DNA from: Trebouxia sp. TZW2008
Taxonomy: Eukaryota; Chlorophyta; Trebouxiophyceae; Trebouxiales; Trebouxiaceae
Length of the DNA: 64,000 nt
Reading direction: 5' to 3'
Assembly: GCA_002118135.1 (NCBI GenBank)
Contig: BDIU01000219.1
Coordinates: 1,243 to 65,242 of the forward strand
The notes beneath the pieces were generated by a model, which was given only the letters and a program-made list of their open reading frames with translations, was not told the origin of the DNA and did no database searches. Positions 35,301-46,170 of this stretch are shown here, one piece after another. Numbering within the stretch: the stretch's first letter is position 1; every line of letters begins with the position of its first letter. The position numbers and the translations under genes were made by a program.

Positions 35301-38300
35301 CCATGTAGGGGTACAGGGTGCAGTTGACTTCAAAAGCTGGCTGGATGCATGAGATGCATATGCACCTTATGTAAATACATTGACTGGGGGACCGCCTGAG
35401 CTGATAAGATGTCATGAGCATGTGAGAAAGTCAGCAAATAGAGCCAAAACATCACTGACTTAATTGCATTACCTCAGCTTGATGCAAAACATGTCACTGC
35501 TTACATTGCAGTCAGCATTGGGCTGTGTATGGCAACATAGAGGCTAGTCTCAGAGCAGATGACAGCAGCCTCCATGCATGATGATAGCAAATATAGCACC
35601 AGATATGTCTGCTGACAAGAGAAGCCTTGCCTGTCTAAGTCTAGGGTCGTGTCAGGCTCATTGCCGCCCAGGTCAAACATGTTTGTCAGCTTTGCGGGCG
35701 GTAGCTTTGGCAATGCTCTGTCAACTGCACAGACATATCTCAGTTAGCTGCCAAAAACGCCAGTAGTGCAGCTGGAAAGCAGCAGAGCAGCTGCAAAGCA
35801 GCAGAGCTGAACAAAAAGCTATGCAGATGACGTCAGAAAGGCATGCAGAGGCTTTGGGGGACATGACTTCCACAAAAGACATGCCTCATCAGCAAGTGAC
35901 AGTGCTGCAAAGCCAGACAGAGGCCTGAGAGACAGACAAGAAATTGATGTTGGGCATAAAAAGCGTGCCTTGCTTACATGAAGGTGCAGGTTGAGGTCCA
36001 GGGCCAGATGCCTCCCAATAAGCAGCAGCGCCCTCTGATTTCCACTTCACAAACGCCGTTTCCCTTTCAAGCAGCGCCTTGACCACATTGGTGAAGGCAG
36101 GGCCCTGCTCAGGCGTCCTGCTCAGCTCATCATACAACTGCTGCTGCAGCTGAGCCAGCTCTGGTATCTGCATCATGAGGCTCCTATTGTCTCTTGAGGG
36201 TGTGAAACAGTATAGTGATGTGCACCGCTGTGAACAGACAAACACTGCGCTATTCTTATGCCATCTATTGTGCAGGCATGTCCAAATTGCACCCTGCTGA
36301 GCTCGTCATACAATTGCTGCTGCAATTTAGCCAGCTTTGGTATTGGCACAGTAATGCTGTTGAAATCAGTTGAGCTTGTGACCTAGCGCTCTGATATATC
36401 AGCATAAGCAGTGCTGTTTGTTGCTGCATCAATGAGACATGCAAGCATACCCAAATTGACAGTGGCGACTCGACGTTTGTCAAAAGCGTTGCAATAGCTG
36501 ACTGTAGACACAAGGCAATTGTGAAAGAAAATTGTTTGCCGTGGCATAGACATGCAACGTGTGTCAAGCGTGACTCATGCCGTATACCAAGGCGCCTTCC
36601 TACAAGCACACTGGTGATCGGACTCAGTGACACAGCCCACACAACATAACTGAGTCCTTAATCATGCGCAACAGAGAACCAGAAGTTGCTTTGCAGCAAA
36701 CCTGGCATGATCCTGACCTGCTTTTCCTTGAGCTTGGGCAGCGGTTTGCCAACAGTGGGGTGCCTGGGGTGCTCACAAGCGTGCAGAAGGACCAGGCACT
36801 GTACAAGCAGAGTACGGCGGAAGGCTGCATCTCTCAACTGCAATTTGGTGAGTTTGCTGCTGGTCAAATACTTGACAATCACGCTCTTTCCGCCATCTGC
36901 ATATGACACAGCAAGGCTTGTTCAATGTGTTCAAACAGGACAGCACATTGTGCGTGAGGAATACCAGACATTACACTGTATACACACTAGACCATGTAGC
37001 ATAGATGGCAGGCGTGTGTGGCACCTGACATTGTGCAGAAAAGTGCAATTAAACGAACCTGTGAGAGAAGCTGTATGATGCCTCTTGGGCCGTCAGAAGG
37101 CAAGTCACAGCAGATCTGAACCCATCGCAATGCTGACAATCCGACTGTGGATGCCATGCACCTGACTCACAGGCTTTGCAAGGCTGGAGCAGGCATGCTG
37201 CAAGCCAGCTGAACTTGCATGCCACACAGTCAGCCATGCATGGTCAAGTGTGACAAATTTGCCACATGTCTGAGGGGCTGCAAACAGGTTTCTGCATTTA
37301 CAGCACAGGTGTGACTTTTCTATAAAAAGCTTGCCTTGAGGCACAGCAGTGGAGCGGGAAGCCACGCCAGTAGGTTCCTCTTTCAGTTTGCTTAGGACAG
37401 CTTGTATGCTGGACACAGCTTTTGACCATTTCTCTGGATCTGCCTGGTCATGCGGATCTTGAAACGCATTCTGAAGCTCCCAGAGCTGTTGATAAAAGGC
37501 AAAGTCAATGGGCCCTGAGCCGTCTACGCTTGCCTGCAAGCAATGTGACTTGTATTAGAATTCATGTCTTGTTGCGCTGTGCGCATGCAGAGAGCTGTGC
37601 TCAAGACGGATTGACTAAAGGCGACAAGGTCTGTAAGGCTCAGCACATTTCATAGCAACTTGTGCCACGACATAGACTGCACCGATACAAAATTGGAGAC
37701 AATGTTGTGAGCGGTAAAGAAGCTTGCATCATGCTGTTTGCAGAATGCCATTTTGTATCTTCATACATTTTAAGAGATACATGCACGAAAGGCAGTGCAG
37801 AGGTGGCTGTCAGTATATGGCTGTCAATACATCAAAATTAGATGGTCAGCTCCTTACCCCTGCCTCTTTATCCATTGGCGTCACATGCTGATTGACATGA
37901 AAAGGTGCATTCAGGCCGGCCTTGTCATTGAAAGGCAGCATCTTTGCTACTTCAAGTGCCACCGCGCCCAGAATCTCAGCATCTTGATTGTTTGAAACAC
38001 GTCTGGTGAACATGTTGCAAGCCTTTTGGAATCGCAACAGAACAATTTGAGTGAGCTTTGCTCGGCTGATTCTCAACTCCTCCCAGAACTGCTCCATAAA
38101 GCTGAAGCAAGCCTTGACATCCTCTGTTGCATTGGTTTCCACCACGTCTTCCACAAGCTGGAAGACCTCACCTGCAAGTTGACATGGTCACAGCGCTGCA
38201 CCATAGCTGGGCATCTGCGGTGCTGCACTGCTGCGTACCTGCTACAATAGACTCTGTCTTGGCCAAACTAACAGCAGCTGACAGCAGAGTCTGAACAGCT

Positions 38301-38991
38301 GGTGAGCTGGCGCTGCTAAAGCTATAAGTCATGAGAGGTGTCTGAGCTTTACTAGCCTGTGTCACAATGTGCTGCAGCACGACGCGAAGACCCAGTGCCA
38401 CATTCACTTGATTTGATGCAAGTAGGTTCCCAGATTCTGCAAGGGCCTGCGTTTATGCTTTGGTGTCTTAGACTGAGTATAGCAAACAGGAGGAGAGCTG
38501 CAGAGCGTCACAGTTTACCTTGACAGCGGCCTGTATCCTGCCCTCATCAGTGCTTGCAGACAAAGCGCTGACCACAGCGTCCTGCAATGCCAAACATCAC
38601 CTGCGACATCAGTTCAATGCAAGCGTGTGTCACGCTATACTGCTGCACACACACCTGGAACTGATTGAGGTCATCGTCATAATCCTCCCGCAAGCGCTTG
38701 ATACCGGCGAGGGCTGGCATACTGAGTACACACCAGCGGCAACAGTGACCTGAGCACTAATGCGATGTGCACATGCGTGTCTGCCCGCGTCGCGATCTGG
38801 CAAAGCACGGCAAAATGCAAGGCTGGTCCTGCCAGCACTCAAGGCTCAGAGGCACTGAAGCATGAATTCGAGGGTCGCAAAACACAAGCTGCTTTTGAAT
38901 GTGTTGCACTACCTTGCTCGCACTGGTTGACTTCGTCATTCACGCTCGGCACGGGCATTGCCGTTGCTGCGTGTGAGGTCGTTGACGGCAT
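32391..38991 (-). CDS. THOC1: THO complex subunit 1 (THOC1/HPR1)
   Basis: THOC1 is a core subunit of THO, which couples transcription to mRNP assembly and nuclear export. Exons on the minus strand: 38991-38913, 38713-38655, 38581-38519, 38446-38239, 38171-37858, 37533-37335, 36896-36718, 36167-35978, 35724-35631, 35242-35107, 34819-34783 (weak donor, tentative), 34631-34326 and 33154-32391. All phases agree; 876 codons. The introns after 37335 and 35631 start with GC, and phase supports both. Family marks: EVAKMLPFNDKAGLN (human LARLFPLSEKSGLN), IDFAFYQQLWELQNAF, YLTSSKLTKLQLRDAAFRR, LLVQCLVLLHACE, ALLERETAFVKWKSEG, and the LTNMFDL...MWD block. The last exon is a 250-residue Ala/Glu/Asp-rich tail with no death domain, unlike animal THOC1. 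An upstream in-frame ATG at 39036 would add 15 residues. It is head-to-head with the BAR-like gene. Confidence 0.9.
33690..34260 (-). repeat. array of duplicated 5' splice-site segments in THOC1
   Basis: The THOC1 exon ending at 34326 closes with the codons for ASEG and the donor GTCAGT. Within the next intron the plus-strand motif ga(c/t)cttca(t/c)tg(c/g)cat recurs near 33691, 33751, 33825, 33901, 33982 and 34229. Five of these are spaced about 60-80 bp, joined by related sequence (gtgcagcagct, cagagtgagagac). Most keep a potential GT donor, GTCAGC on the minus strand. Confidence 0.85.
36285..36345 (-). repeat. decayed copy of THOC1 exon-8 start
   Basis: Exon 8 opens IPELAQLQQQLYDELSR at 36167. 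About 170 bp upstream on the minus strand a copy reads IPKLAKLQQQLYDELS, then diverges. It may be an unused or alternative acceptor region. Confidence 0.8.
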
Positions 38992-39136
38992 TTGACCCTT
39001 GTCCAGACGACCTGACCCTCTGCAAGGCTTAAGCAACGTCGCAACTCGTGGTCAAACTTACGCTGGCATCTTGTTGGTGAGCTGTCCCACAAGACTTACT
39101 GAATTCGAGCTTAGGGCTTACTAGCTAGAGGATATC
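38992..39136. promoter_or_regulatory. divergent promoter, THOC1 / BAR-like gene
   Basis: Only 145 bp separate the two start codons on opposite strands, so both genes must share this interval, or 5' UTRs extending from it. I see no clear TATA box. A shared bidirectional promoter is inferred from spacing alone. Confidence 0.6.
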
Positions 39137-41442
39137 ATGGGGGCGGGATGGCGCAGATTCACTGAAAAGGTCATCTCAAACAATACTGGCTGCACTGCAA
39201 TCTGTCAAGACAGATGTCAATTTGACTAGTGCAAAAGAAGACTTGTGACTCGCCACATAGCCATTTTGTACAACCCTGTGTACAAAGTGCTGACGCACGA
39301 CCGTGTTATGGATACAGGCTCGCCAGAAGTGGCACCTAACAGCAGACAAAGGCTTTGCTAGCTCCTCAAATGCAAGGAATGAAATGATGTTGAAGGATGC
39401 TGGAGAATTTGCAGGTCATATCAAGAGGTGTGAGAAGGACATCAGGGTGCTGAAGAATGCCACTGAAGGTGCACAGAGTCTTAGAATTTGCTGCTGATTC
39501 AGTCTGGTGCTTTTAAAGCCATTAAGTTAGCTTGTAAGCTTCACAAACGACTGCAGGTCTGATCAACACCACCAAGGCTGTCATGTCCTCACCCTTGCCC
39601 AAGGTCTATGAAGACTGTGGTAATGGCACAGCACAGCCTATTGCCACCACACAGGGACTGTCAGGTGCAATTGGGGGTGACTTCAAAGTTGATGAGCTGC
39701 AGAGAGTTTCAAAAGAAACGGTAGGAGCCCTGCAGCCAACCAAATCTGAGCTGTCATTGCTTTGTCCTAATGCATGACACATTACTTTCTAGACACTAAG
39801 CTCTTGCGCAGCTTTTGACTGCAACAGACATCAGGCAGCCAAGTTTGCATACAAGGTTGTTTGATTGCCCAGTCTTTGAACAAAGGCAACCTTCCTGGGT
39901 ACTTTGACATTGCTTGTGACATTGACATCCAATTCAATTGTTTTCTGCATACATGTATTACCAACCAGCAAGGTTCCTTTTCTGTAGACGTTCAAAATGA
40001 TTTTCCAAGACTACACCACTTGACATCGTCTGTATGGCCCCCTGTTGGGTCTCCAGGGCCATCATCATTATTGACTGATTGATTCACTTGTTCCTCACTT
40101 TGCAGGCAAAGAAGCTGGAGGCTGAGGTGTTGGCACCCATGCAAAGGTGGACTACAGCTTACAACACAGTGCAGGCACGCATGAACAAGCTGGAAGGCGT
40201 CCGCCTGGAGGTAGATTCTAGGCGGCGTACTGTGGCTGAGCTTGGTCAGAAGATTGACAAGCAAAGAGCCAGACTGCCTCAGACCAAGACAAAGGGAGAG
40301 CATGACATAGAGCAGACCATCCACAAAGTGCAGCACAAGGAGAACAAGCTTGCTGGTGATTGCAGTCTTCCTGTACTGCTTCATTTCATTACTGCGACAC
40401 ATGCTGTCCATGCTGCAGCCATTGATGTGCATTGTACAGCTTGCCTTTTTTTGCTGCAGCAATGCTGCTAATGGGCATTGGCGGCAAAAGTCCTAAATTG
40501 TGACACCCTCACATGACAGCATCATGATGTACTTCTTTAAGTACTATGTCAATGCTCAGTTTGGCATGTTTACTTGCAGCCGCTCGCCAATCTTTCAAGG
40601 AACAGGAAGCGCTAGTCTACCAACAGCTGGCTCAGCTGATTAGAGATGCAGTATGGCTCAAGAGTTACATAGCAGCAGTCATGCGGCTGGAGCAAGAGGC
40701 CTTCCAATCTGCCTATGCATCCCTTGGCCCCTCCAAGGCCACCCTGCCTTTGCCACAAGAGGTGCCCATGCAGTCTGAGCAAATGATGATGACAACTGGA
40801 TCAACCACAAGCCAGCCAATGGCTGTGCCACCACAGGTTGGTCCCAGGCACAAGCCCTTGACAAAGAAAGCGATGATGGCAGGCTTGTGCAGCTAAAAAC
40901 ACACACCTTATGACAGCCTCGTTTATGCACTCAAAAGGCTCATGCCATGTGTATGTTTGACACGAAGCGCACTTACAGGACTCCATCCCGTCTCGGGCAG
41001 AATGCTCTGAATGGCATTGGTTTGTGACCGTTTCGTTATGCCCTCACAACAGTATTGACTTAGCCTGACATCATCTGTGGGACAAAAAATCAATGCAACT
41101 GCTGAGACTGTCCCGCAGCATCTGCTGACAACTTCTGCATTGGTAAAATATGTCTAGGTCAACTGCATCTGCTGCTTAGCAGCCTCATTGACAACAGGAT
41201 TCTTGCAGGCAGCTGCTCCAGGAGGTCTGATGACTTCAGTCACTAACAAGATCAGGAAGCAGCCTAGCGGCAAAGAGAATGGCACCCAGGTCCGAGCAAC
41301 AGCTGTTGCTGGCAAGGAGTATGTTGATTTGCCATCGGTCCCAGCCAATCCCATCAGGCGTGGCCCAGGCTCAGTTGCTAGCACAGGCTATGACAGATAT
41401 GCTCAGCCACAGTATGCACAGCAGGAAGTCTGGGCTGCCTGA
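39137..41442 (+). CDS. BAR-domain-like coiled-coil protein
   Basis: Exons: 39137-39169, 39318-39468, 39557-39720, 40106-40355, 40580-40836 and 41209-41442. Phases agree; 363 codons. The N-terminal part (MGAGWRRFTEK, then KWHLTADKGF) leads into about 230 residues of predicted long helices. These include the heptad-rich AKKLEAEVLAPMQRW, MNKLEGVRLEVDSRR, HKVQHKENKLAG and YQQLAQLIRDAVWLKSYIAA. This helix order, with a mid-helix APMQRW-like break, resembles amphiphysin-type BAR domains, which bind and bend membranes and often act in endocytic or secretory traffic. The C-terminal third is Met/Gln/Pro-rich and basic. I see no SH3 domain, unlike plant SH3P proteins. The exon-5 donor choice (40836) is supported by phase only. 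Family call is by pattern, so moderate. Confidence 0.65.
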
Positions 41443-42157
41443 TTTGACTGACCCTGCAGTAGAGGCAGGCTCCTGGCATGATGTGTTGCATGTTGTGCAA
41501 GCTTTACTGCTGTGTTATGTGATGTTATGCTGCTTGACGGGATGCTGCGTGTATGAACACTGCAGTGTCAAGACTTCTGAACATATGATGATTTCTTCAA
41601 GCAGTCAGCAGCCGTTTGGCGCTGTAAACAAGTTGCACTCTAGCCTGGTTCTTGTGATGACTTAGCATTAATTGATTTGCTGCTGACAACAAGGTGCTGT
41701 GTAACGTTTGCCTTTAAAGAAATGAGTTGATCAGTGCTGCACATGTGCCTCACACATTTACCCAGCTTTGTCTGTACATCAAATAGGGCAGCAAGGCCAT
41801 TCATTGCGGGATGGACTGACATGCACATATACGCTCTGCTGCTGCAGTAGCTGCAGACTCATATCACTACTAAGCATGCATATACATGGATTGGCAGTAA
41901 TACAGCAGATGTCAAGGTTCGTGTCATGGTCACTTGTTTAGAGAGTCTCTGTAGGGGGCATTGCAGCAGGTGAAAGTGCAGCCATAAGCAAGATTCAGAT
42001 GGCATTGCTGATTTGCAACAGAGTATGATGCAGCCATCAGCAGCTGCTCTTTATGGTTGCTTGGGCATTGGACAAACTTCACTGGCTGGCACTCAACTAG
42101 TGTTTACAAGACTTTGTTGTGGTGTGCTGAGAGTGGTGGACAAAACAAAGCTAGCAC
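41443..42157. other. spacer between convergent genes
   Basis: 3' flanks of the BAR-like and EF-hand genes. No additional gene recognised. Confidence 0.5.
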
Positions 42158-42961
42158 TCAGTCTAGTAGACTCTTGAATTCTTTGTAATCAATTGAGCCA
42201 GTCTGCTCTTTGTCAAGCTCTGCCAGCATAACATCCAAGTCTATTGTGAGCTCAAACTCCTGCAGCACATCAACAATATCTTGTCCTGCAGCTTGAGTGA
42301 CATTTTGTTGAGAAAACTAGGAATGGATGTTGCTGAACTCACCTTGATTGTATTTCTGAGCTTTTCAATCAGGACCTTGCCAGAACGGTCAGCCTGCATT
42401 TGCAGTTGTCAATACAGAGAAGTGGCAACGTGATGGGCTTGTCAGAAACTGGAGGCAGACAGTGCTGAGAGACACAACCAATACCTTGCCTCCCAGAGCA
42501 ACAAACGCCTCCACAGTATCAGTGTCATCTGTTTCAGCTGCTCCTGAGACTTTCTGACTTTCTACTAACTTCAGGAAGTCCTCTAGATCAATCTCTTTGC
42601 TGACATCGCCATCAGTCTAACAAGCCAAACACCACGTAAGACATGTCTGAAGAGAGTCTTGATCAAGCACAAAAGACCTATGCATTGCACAGAACCTGCC
42701 ACAACAGGAGGTGCTCTGCAGTGTCACTGACCAACCTGGGATAGTTGAGCAGCTATGTCTTCATCCGTTACATCATATCCAAGCGATGTCAACATCCCGC
42801 TAAGCTCGGCTGTGTTGACAGTCCCCGCTCCTGTATTTCACAGTGCTTGCCGCCTGCTCTTGACATCATATGGACAAAAAGTGCAACAAAATACCTGTTC
42901 TGTCGTATTGAGCAAACGCTTGCCGGCAAGCCTGCGCCTCGTGCTGTGATAGCTGCGTCAT
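42158..42961 (-). CDS. calmodulin-like EF-hand protein
   Basis: Exons on the minus strand: 42961-42895, 42830-42736, 42616-42485, 42393-42343 and 42259-42158. Phases agree; 149 codons (148 residues, calmodulin size). EF1 loop at residues 20-31 is DRTGAGTVNTAE, with Thr and Ala in ligand positions 3 and 5. The second and third loops are degenerate (DGDVSKEIDLED and ADRSGKVLIEKL). EF4 at about 131-142, DKEQTGSIDYKE, is canonical. The linker FVALGGKADRSG followed by an EFELTIDLD stretch resembles EF-hand light chains and docking proteins of ciliary axonemes more than calmodulin. That would fit the dynein-2 subunit in the same window, but it is not proof. Probably one or two functional calcium sites. 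Confidence 0.85.
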
Positions 42962-43308
42962 GTTTGCAATTCCAAGTAAGTGCAATCCAAGTCGACTAGG
43001 CTGCCGTTCAAGCGCTGAGCAACTTGAGCTTGCCTCACAGCTTGGCCAGAGCGGTTCTGTTCTTCCTCTTCACACAGCTTCCGATTCCTGCATGCCTCTT
43101 TGACTGAGTACAGTGTTCGGCTTCGGTCAGCAACCGCACCGTCGTCAGCAGACGTCAAGTTGAGCTTGGCTTGCGATTGTGCAGCGCAGACTTAGGCACA
43201 TCTTATCTCTGTATCAATAGCCGGCTGCAGGCCTAAGACTCAGCGTGAACTAGCTGCAAAGCAGGCACCTCTCTTGCAGCAAGCGGCGACTGCGGCGCAG
43301 TTAATCCC
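42962..43308. promoter_or_regulatory. divergent promoter, EF-hand / Ser-rich genes
   Basis: The two start codons on opposite strands are 347 bp apart. The interval contains no other gene that I can support. A minus frame at 42958-43158 overlaps the EF-hand start and is more likely 5' UTR. Confidence 0.5.
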
Positions 43309-45784
43309 ATGAGAGACGCACCTCCTATATTTCAGGTGATTCGACATACGACGCAGCGGTTTTGCTCCATATCGCGTGCTTAACTTTTGCTGTTTCTGTT
43401 CGCCAGGTACTTACCCTATCGAGCAATGTAGCCAGCAAGGCAGACAAGCTAAGTCTCAAGGCTGCTGCTGCTGATGAGGAGGAGCCTTCATTCCGTGCAA
43501 GGGCACTGCAGACGATCAAAGCGCAGCATCAGTCCAAGATCGGCACAGGTCTGTCTGGCATTTTTGGTAGCTTGGCTTGGTTTTTCCATAATGCTCAAAT
43601 TGCCATGTGTATATAGGTTTGGGGTCACTTGCGGGACGACAGAACAGTCCAGCTCATGGACGCGCAAGCTTGACAAGCCCACCCGGCATTGCTGCCACAG
43701 GCCGGCTGCGCGACATCAACGCGCGCAGGTCTGCATTATCGCCTTTTTTTCTTTCCTGTGTGCATGCAGCAAGCCAAGGATTCACCACAAAGCCATGGTG
43801 CCTTGTGAATGCAGAAAGACTGGATCACTGCATGATGCTGTCCCATTCTTGGTTTTGCTTGTGTGCTGTGCTGCATGCCTCATTGATTGGAGAATTGATT
43901 GATTTGACACCTGTGCCAGCACAAATGCGGGGTCAACAACAGGAATACCTCACCCTGTTCCTGTAGGCCATACAAGTTGTTTATCTTAGCACCCAAAGGT
44001 TTGCAGTCGTCTGCATGCCTGGCAAACAGTACAAGCTCATGACTTCTTGTATAATGCAGTGAAACCAGGATGCTGCATGATGCTGGCTTGCGAGTGTCAG
44101 CATTGAAAGTTGCTCAACGGCAGCCATCAGAGGCGAGTCAAGGCTCAAACACAAGCAGCCCTTACTCAGCCAAAGGGTCGGATGTGAAGCCTGCCAGCAA
44201 GGTCAGGGGTGTTGTCAGAAGTGCTACATTCTCAGCTGGCAGTTCAGGTCCTTCAGACGCAACTGCACTAAGGGAACACCCTATGGGACAATTAAGCAAC
44301 AGAGGTAAACCCTTCACCCGTCGCTTCATTTTCATGCATTCATTCCACACATGTGCTAGACAGGCTCAGCAGGCCCAGCTAGGCACATACTGGAGCAATC
44401 AACTGTTCCCAACCAGTCCAGTCCTGAGCTATCCTGAACCATCTGTATTGAGCATGGAGGGAAGTGATCATCACCAAGTCAGCTGTAGCAGCAGAGACAC
44501 GGCTTACCTCAGAGTACGTGACCCAAAGTACAGGCTTAGCCACAGAATGCGTAGCTCAGATAAACACAGGCCCGAAGTGGTTGGGGGCAGTAGATTGCTC
44601 CAGTATGTACCCAGCTGGGCCTGGTGAGCCTGTTCAGCACAATTCTAACATGAATGAATGCATAGCTCAGACAAAGACAGGCATGCATGCCAGCTCAAAT
44701 AACAATTTGCAGATCTACCTTTTATTGATCTGCAGGAACAAGGCCCAATTCAGCACCTGCCAGCAGTGACGTGCAGCCCTCCCTGGACTCCAGTAGGCAC
44801 ACAGTCAAGCGCAGACAAGTAACAGCCTCATACGAGCCGCCTTCCGCCCTACCAGGGTTCAGGCCAGGTCCTTGCCTGACAGCTGACTCTCAGATCAGTC
44901 GCTCCCGCCACAGCTTGCGCCCTGGCACGCCAATCACTAAGGCAGAAGCTGCTGCAGCCGCCACATCATTGGCGAGTAGCATGAAGGCTACTAGCAGCAA
45001 GGATGTGCGAGAAGCAGCCACATCAGTGGCAAGCAGTATGAAGGCCACTAGTAGCAGGGATGTGCGAGAGGCAGCTATTGCGGTCAGCAAGGCAGTGTCT
45101 AGCTCCCAGGACTTGCCAGTTGCAAGATGGTCGAACAGCAGATCAGCAGCTGGCTCAACAGGCTCAAACACAGCTTCAGCAACAGCTTTGAGCTTGCAGA
45201 CTGCATCTCAGGCTGACAGTGACATGGCTAGAGATCAGGGGGCTAGCATGCTCAGTCACAGTGCTCCAGGCAACAGCAGCAGTGCAGCAAGTATACATGA
45301 TAGCACTCAAAGGCCAGTCAGAAAGGTGTTAGCGTCACAGCCGACGCAGTCAGCTGTGAAAGGCCTTAGATCGCCAGTCAGAAGATCTCTGTCCCAAAGT
45401 TCTATCCCATCCGCCAACAGTGATGGTTCAGACAGTTTCAGCTCACTCAGAACACATAGCACCACGTCAACTAGTGCAAGGAAACGCTTGGATGTGATCA
45501 GGTACAAGAGCAATGAAGACCCTGTCTCAGCAGGACAGAACATTACAGCACACCACATGAGCGGCAACAGTGTGGTGTCCTACATCAGCAAAACTTCTGT
45601 TGCAGCCAAGGCTGCTGATGTGGAAGTAGATACTGGTCGCAGTGTGCACCCATGCAACACAGCAGATTTGCTGAAAGAGTCCAATGAGATCATGCAGTGG
45701 TTTGGCATGGACGACTTGTGGTTTGAGGCTGACTTCTTGCCCTTTGCAGAGAGGACGTTGACAATTGACACACAAGCGCAATAG
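43309..45784 (+). CDS. unrecognised Ser/Ala-rich 524-residue protein
   Basis: Exons: 43309-43335, 43407-43548, 43617-43728, 44060-44304 and 44736-45784. Phases agree; 525 codons. Residues 1-60 include a short coil (SSNVASKADKLSLKAAAADE). The rest is mostly Ser, Ala, Thr and basic residues, consistent with intrinsic disorder. An imperfect repeat of about 21 residues, SLASSMKATSSKDVREAA then SVASSMKATSSRDVREAA, is present near 44965-45080. The last about 40 residues are different and compact (LLKESNEIMQWFGMDDLWFE), like a short linear binding motif or an interaction helix. No catalytic motif is seen. Cytoskeletal or regulatory scaffold is a guess only. Intron 4 contains a complete MITE-like element. 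Confidence 0.65.
44334..44664. mobile_element. complete MITE-like element with about 70-bp terminal inverted repeats
   Basis: The left arm starts atgcattcattc and contains gctagacaggctcagcaggc. The right arm is its imperfect reverse complement, with gcctggtgagcctgttcagc and ending gaatgaatgcat. The two arms pair over about 70 bp around a central region of about 190 bp with no coding capacity. It is non-autonomous and lies wholly inside intron 4 of the Ser-rich gene. I cannot identify a clear target-site duplication. Confidence 0.8.
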
Positions 45785-46170
45785 CCAGATCGCTGTGTAG
45801 CTGTCAGAGTTTGCTTCAGTGTTCTAGCTAGACATTCAGATGCACTAGCAAAGTCAGACACGGTTTTAATGCCTATGCGTCAAAGCAAGACATATTCTGC
45901 ATAGAATGTCAAGCTGCTTGCTATGTGACACACAAGACCCTGCCCTCTCACAGCCAGCAAACGATGTACTGTTACTGTTGCAACTGTTATGGTCTTCTAG
46001 TTTGCTGGTGTTGGACTTGCAGCTGTTCTGTGTAAAAGTTTCTGCTTCCTTGTGTAACAACATTGCTTGCTGTGGCAGATTATCGGGCGTGTCATGTGTA
46101 TGAACAACTGGATGTCAGCAGTAGAATGTACCACAGTCACTTGTGACAAACTAGCGCATGCAGGCAAGAT

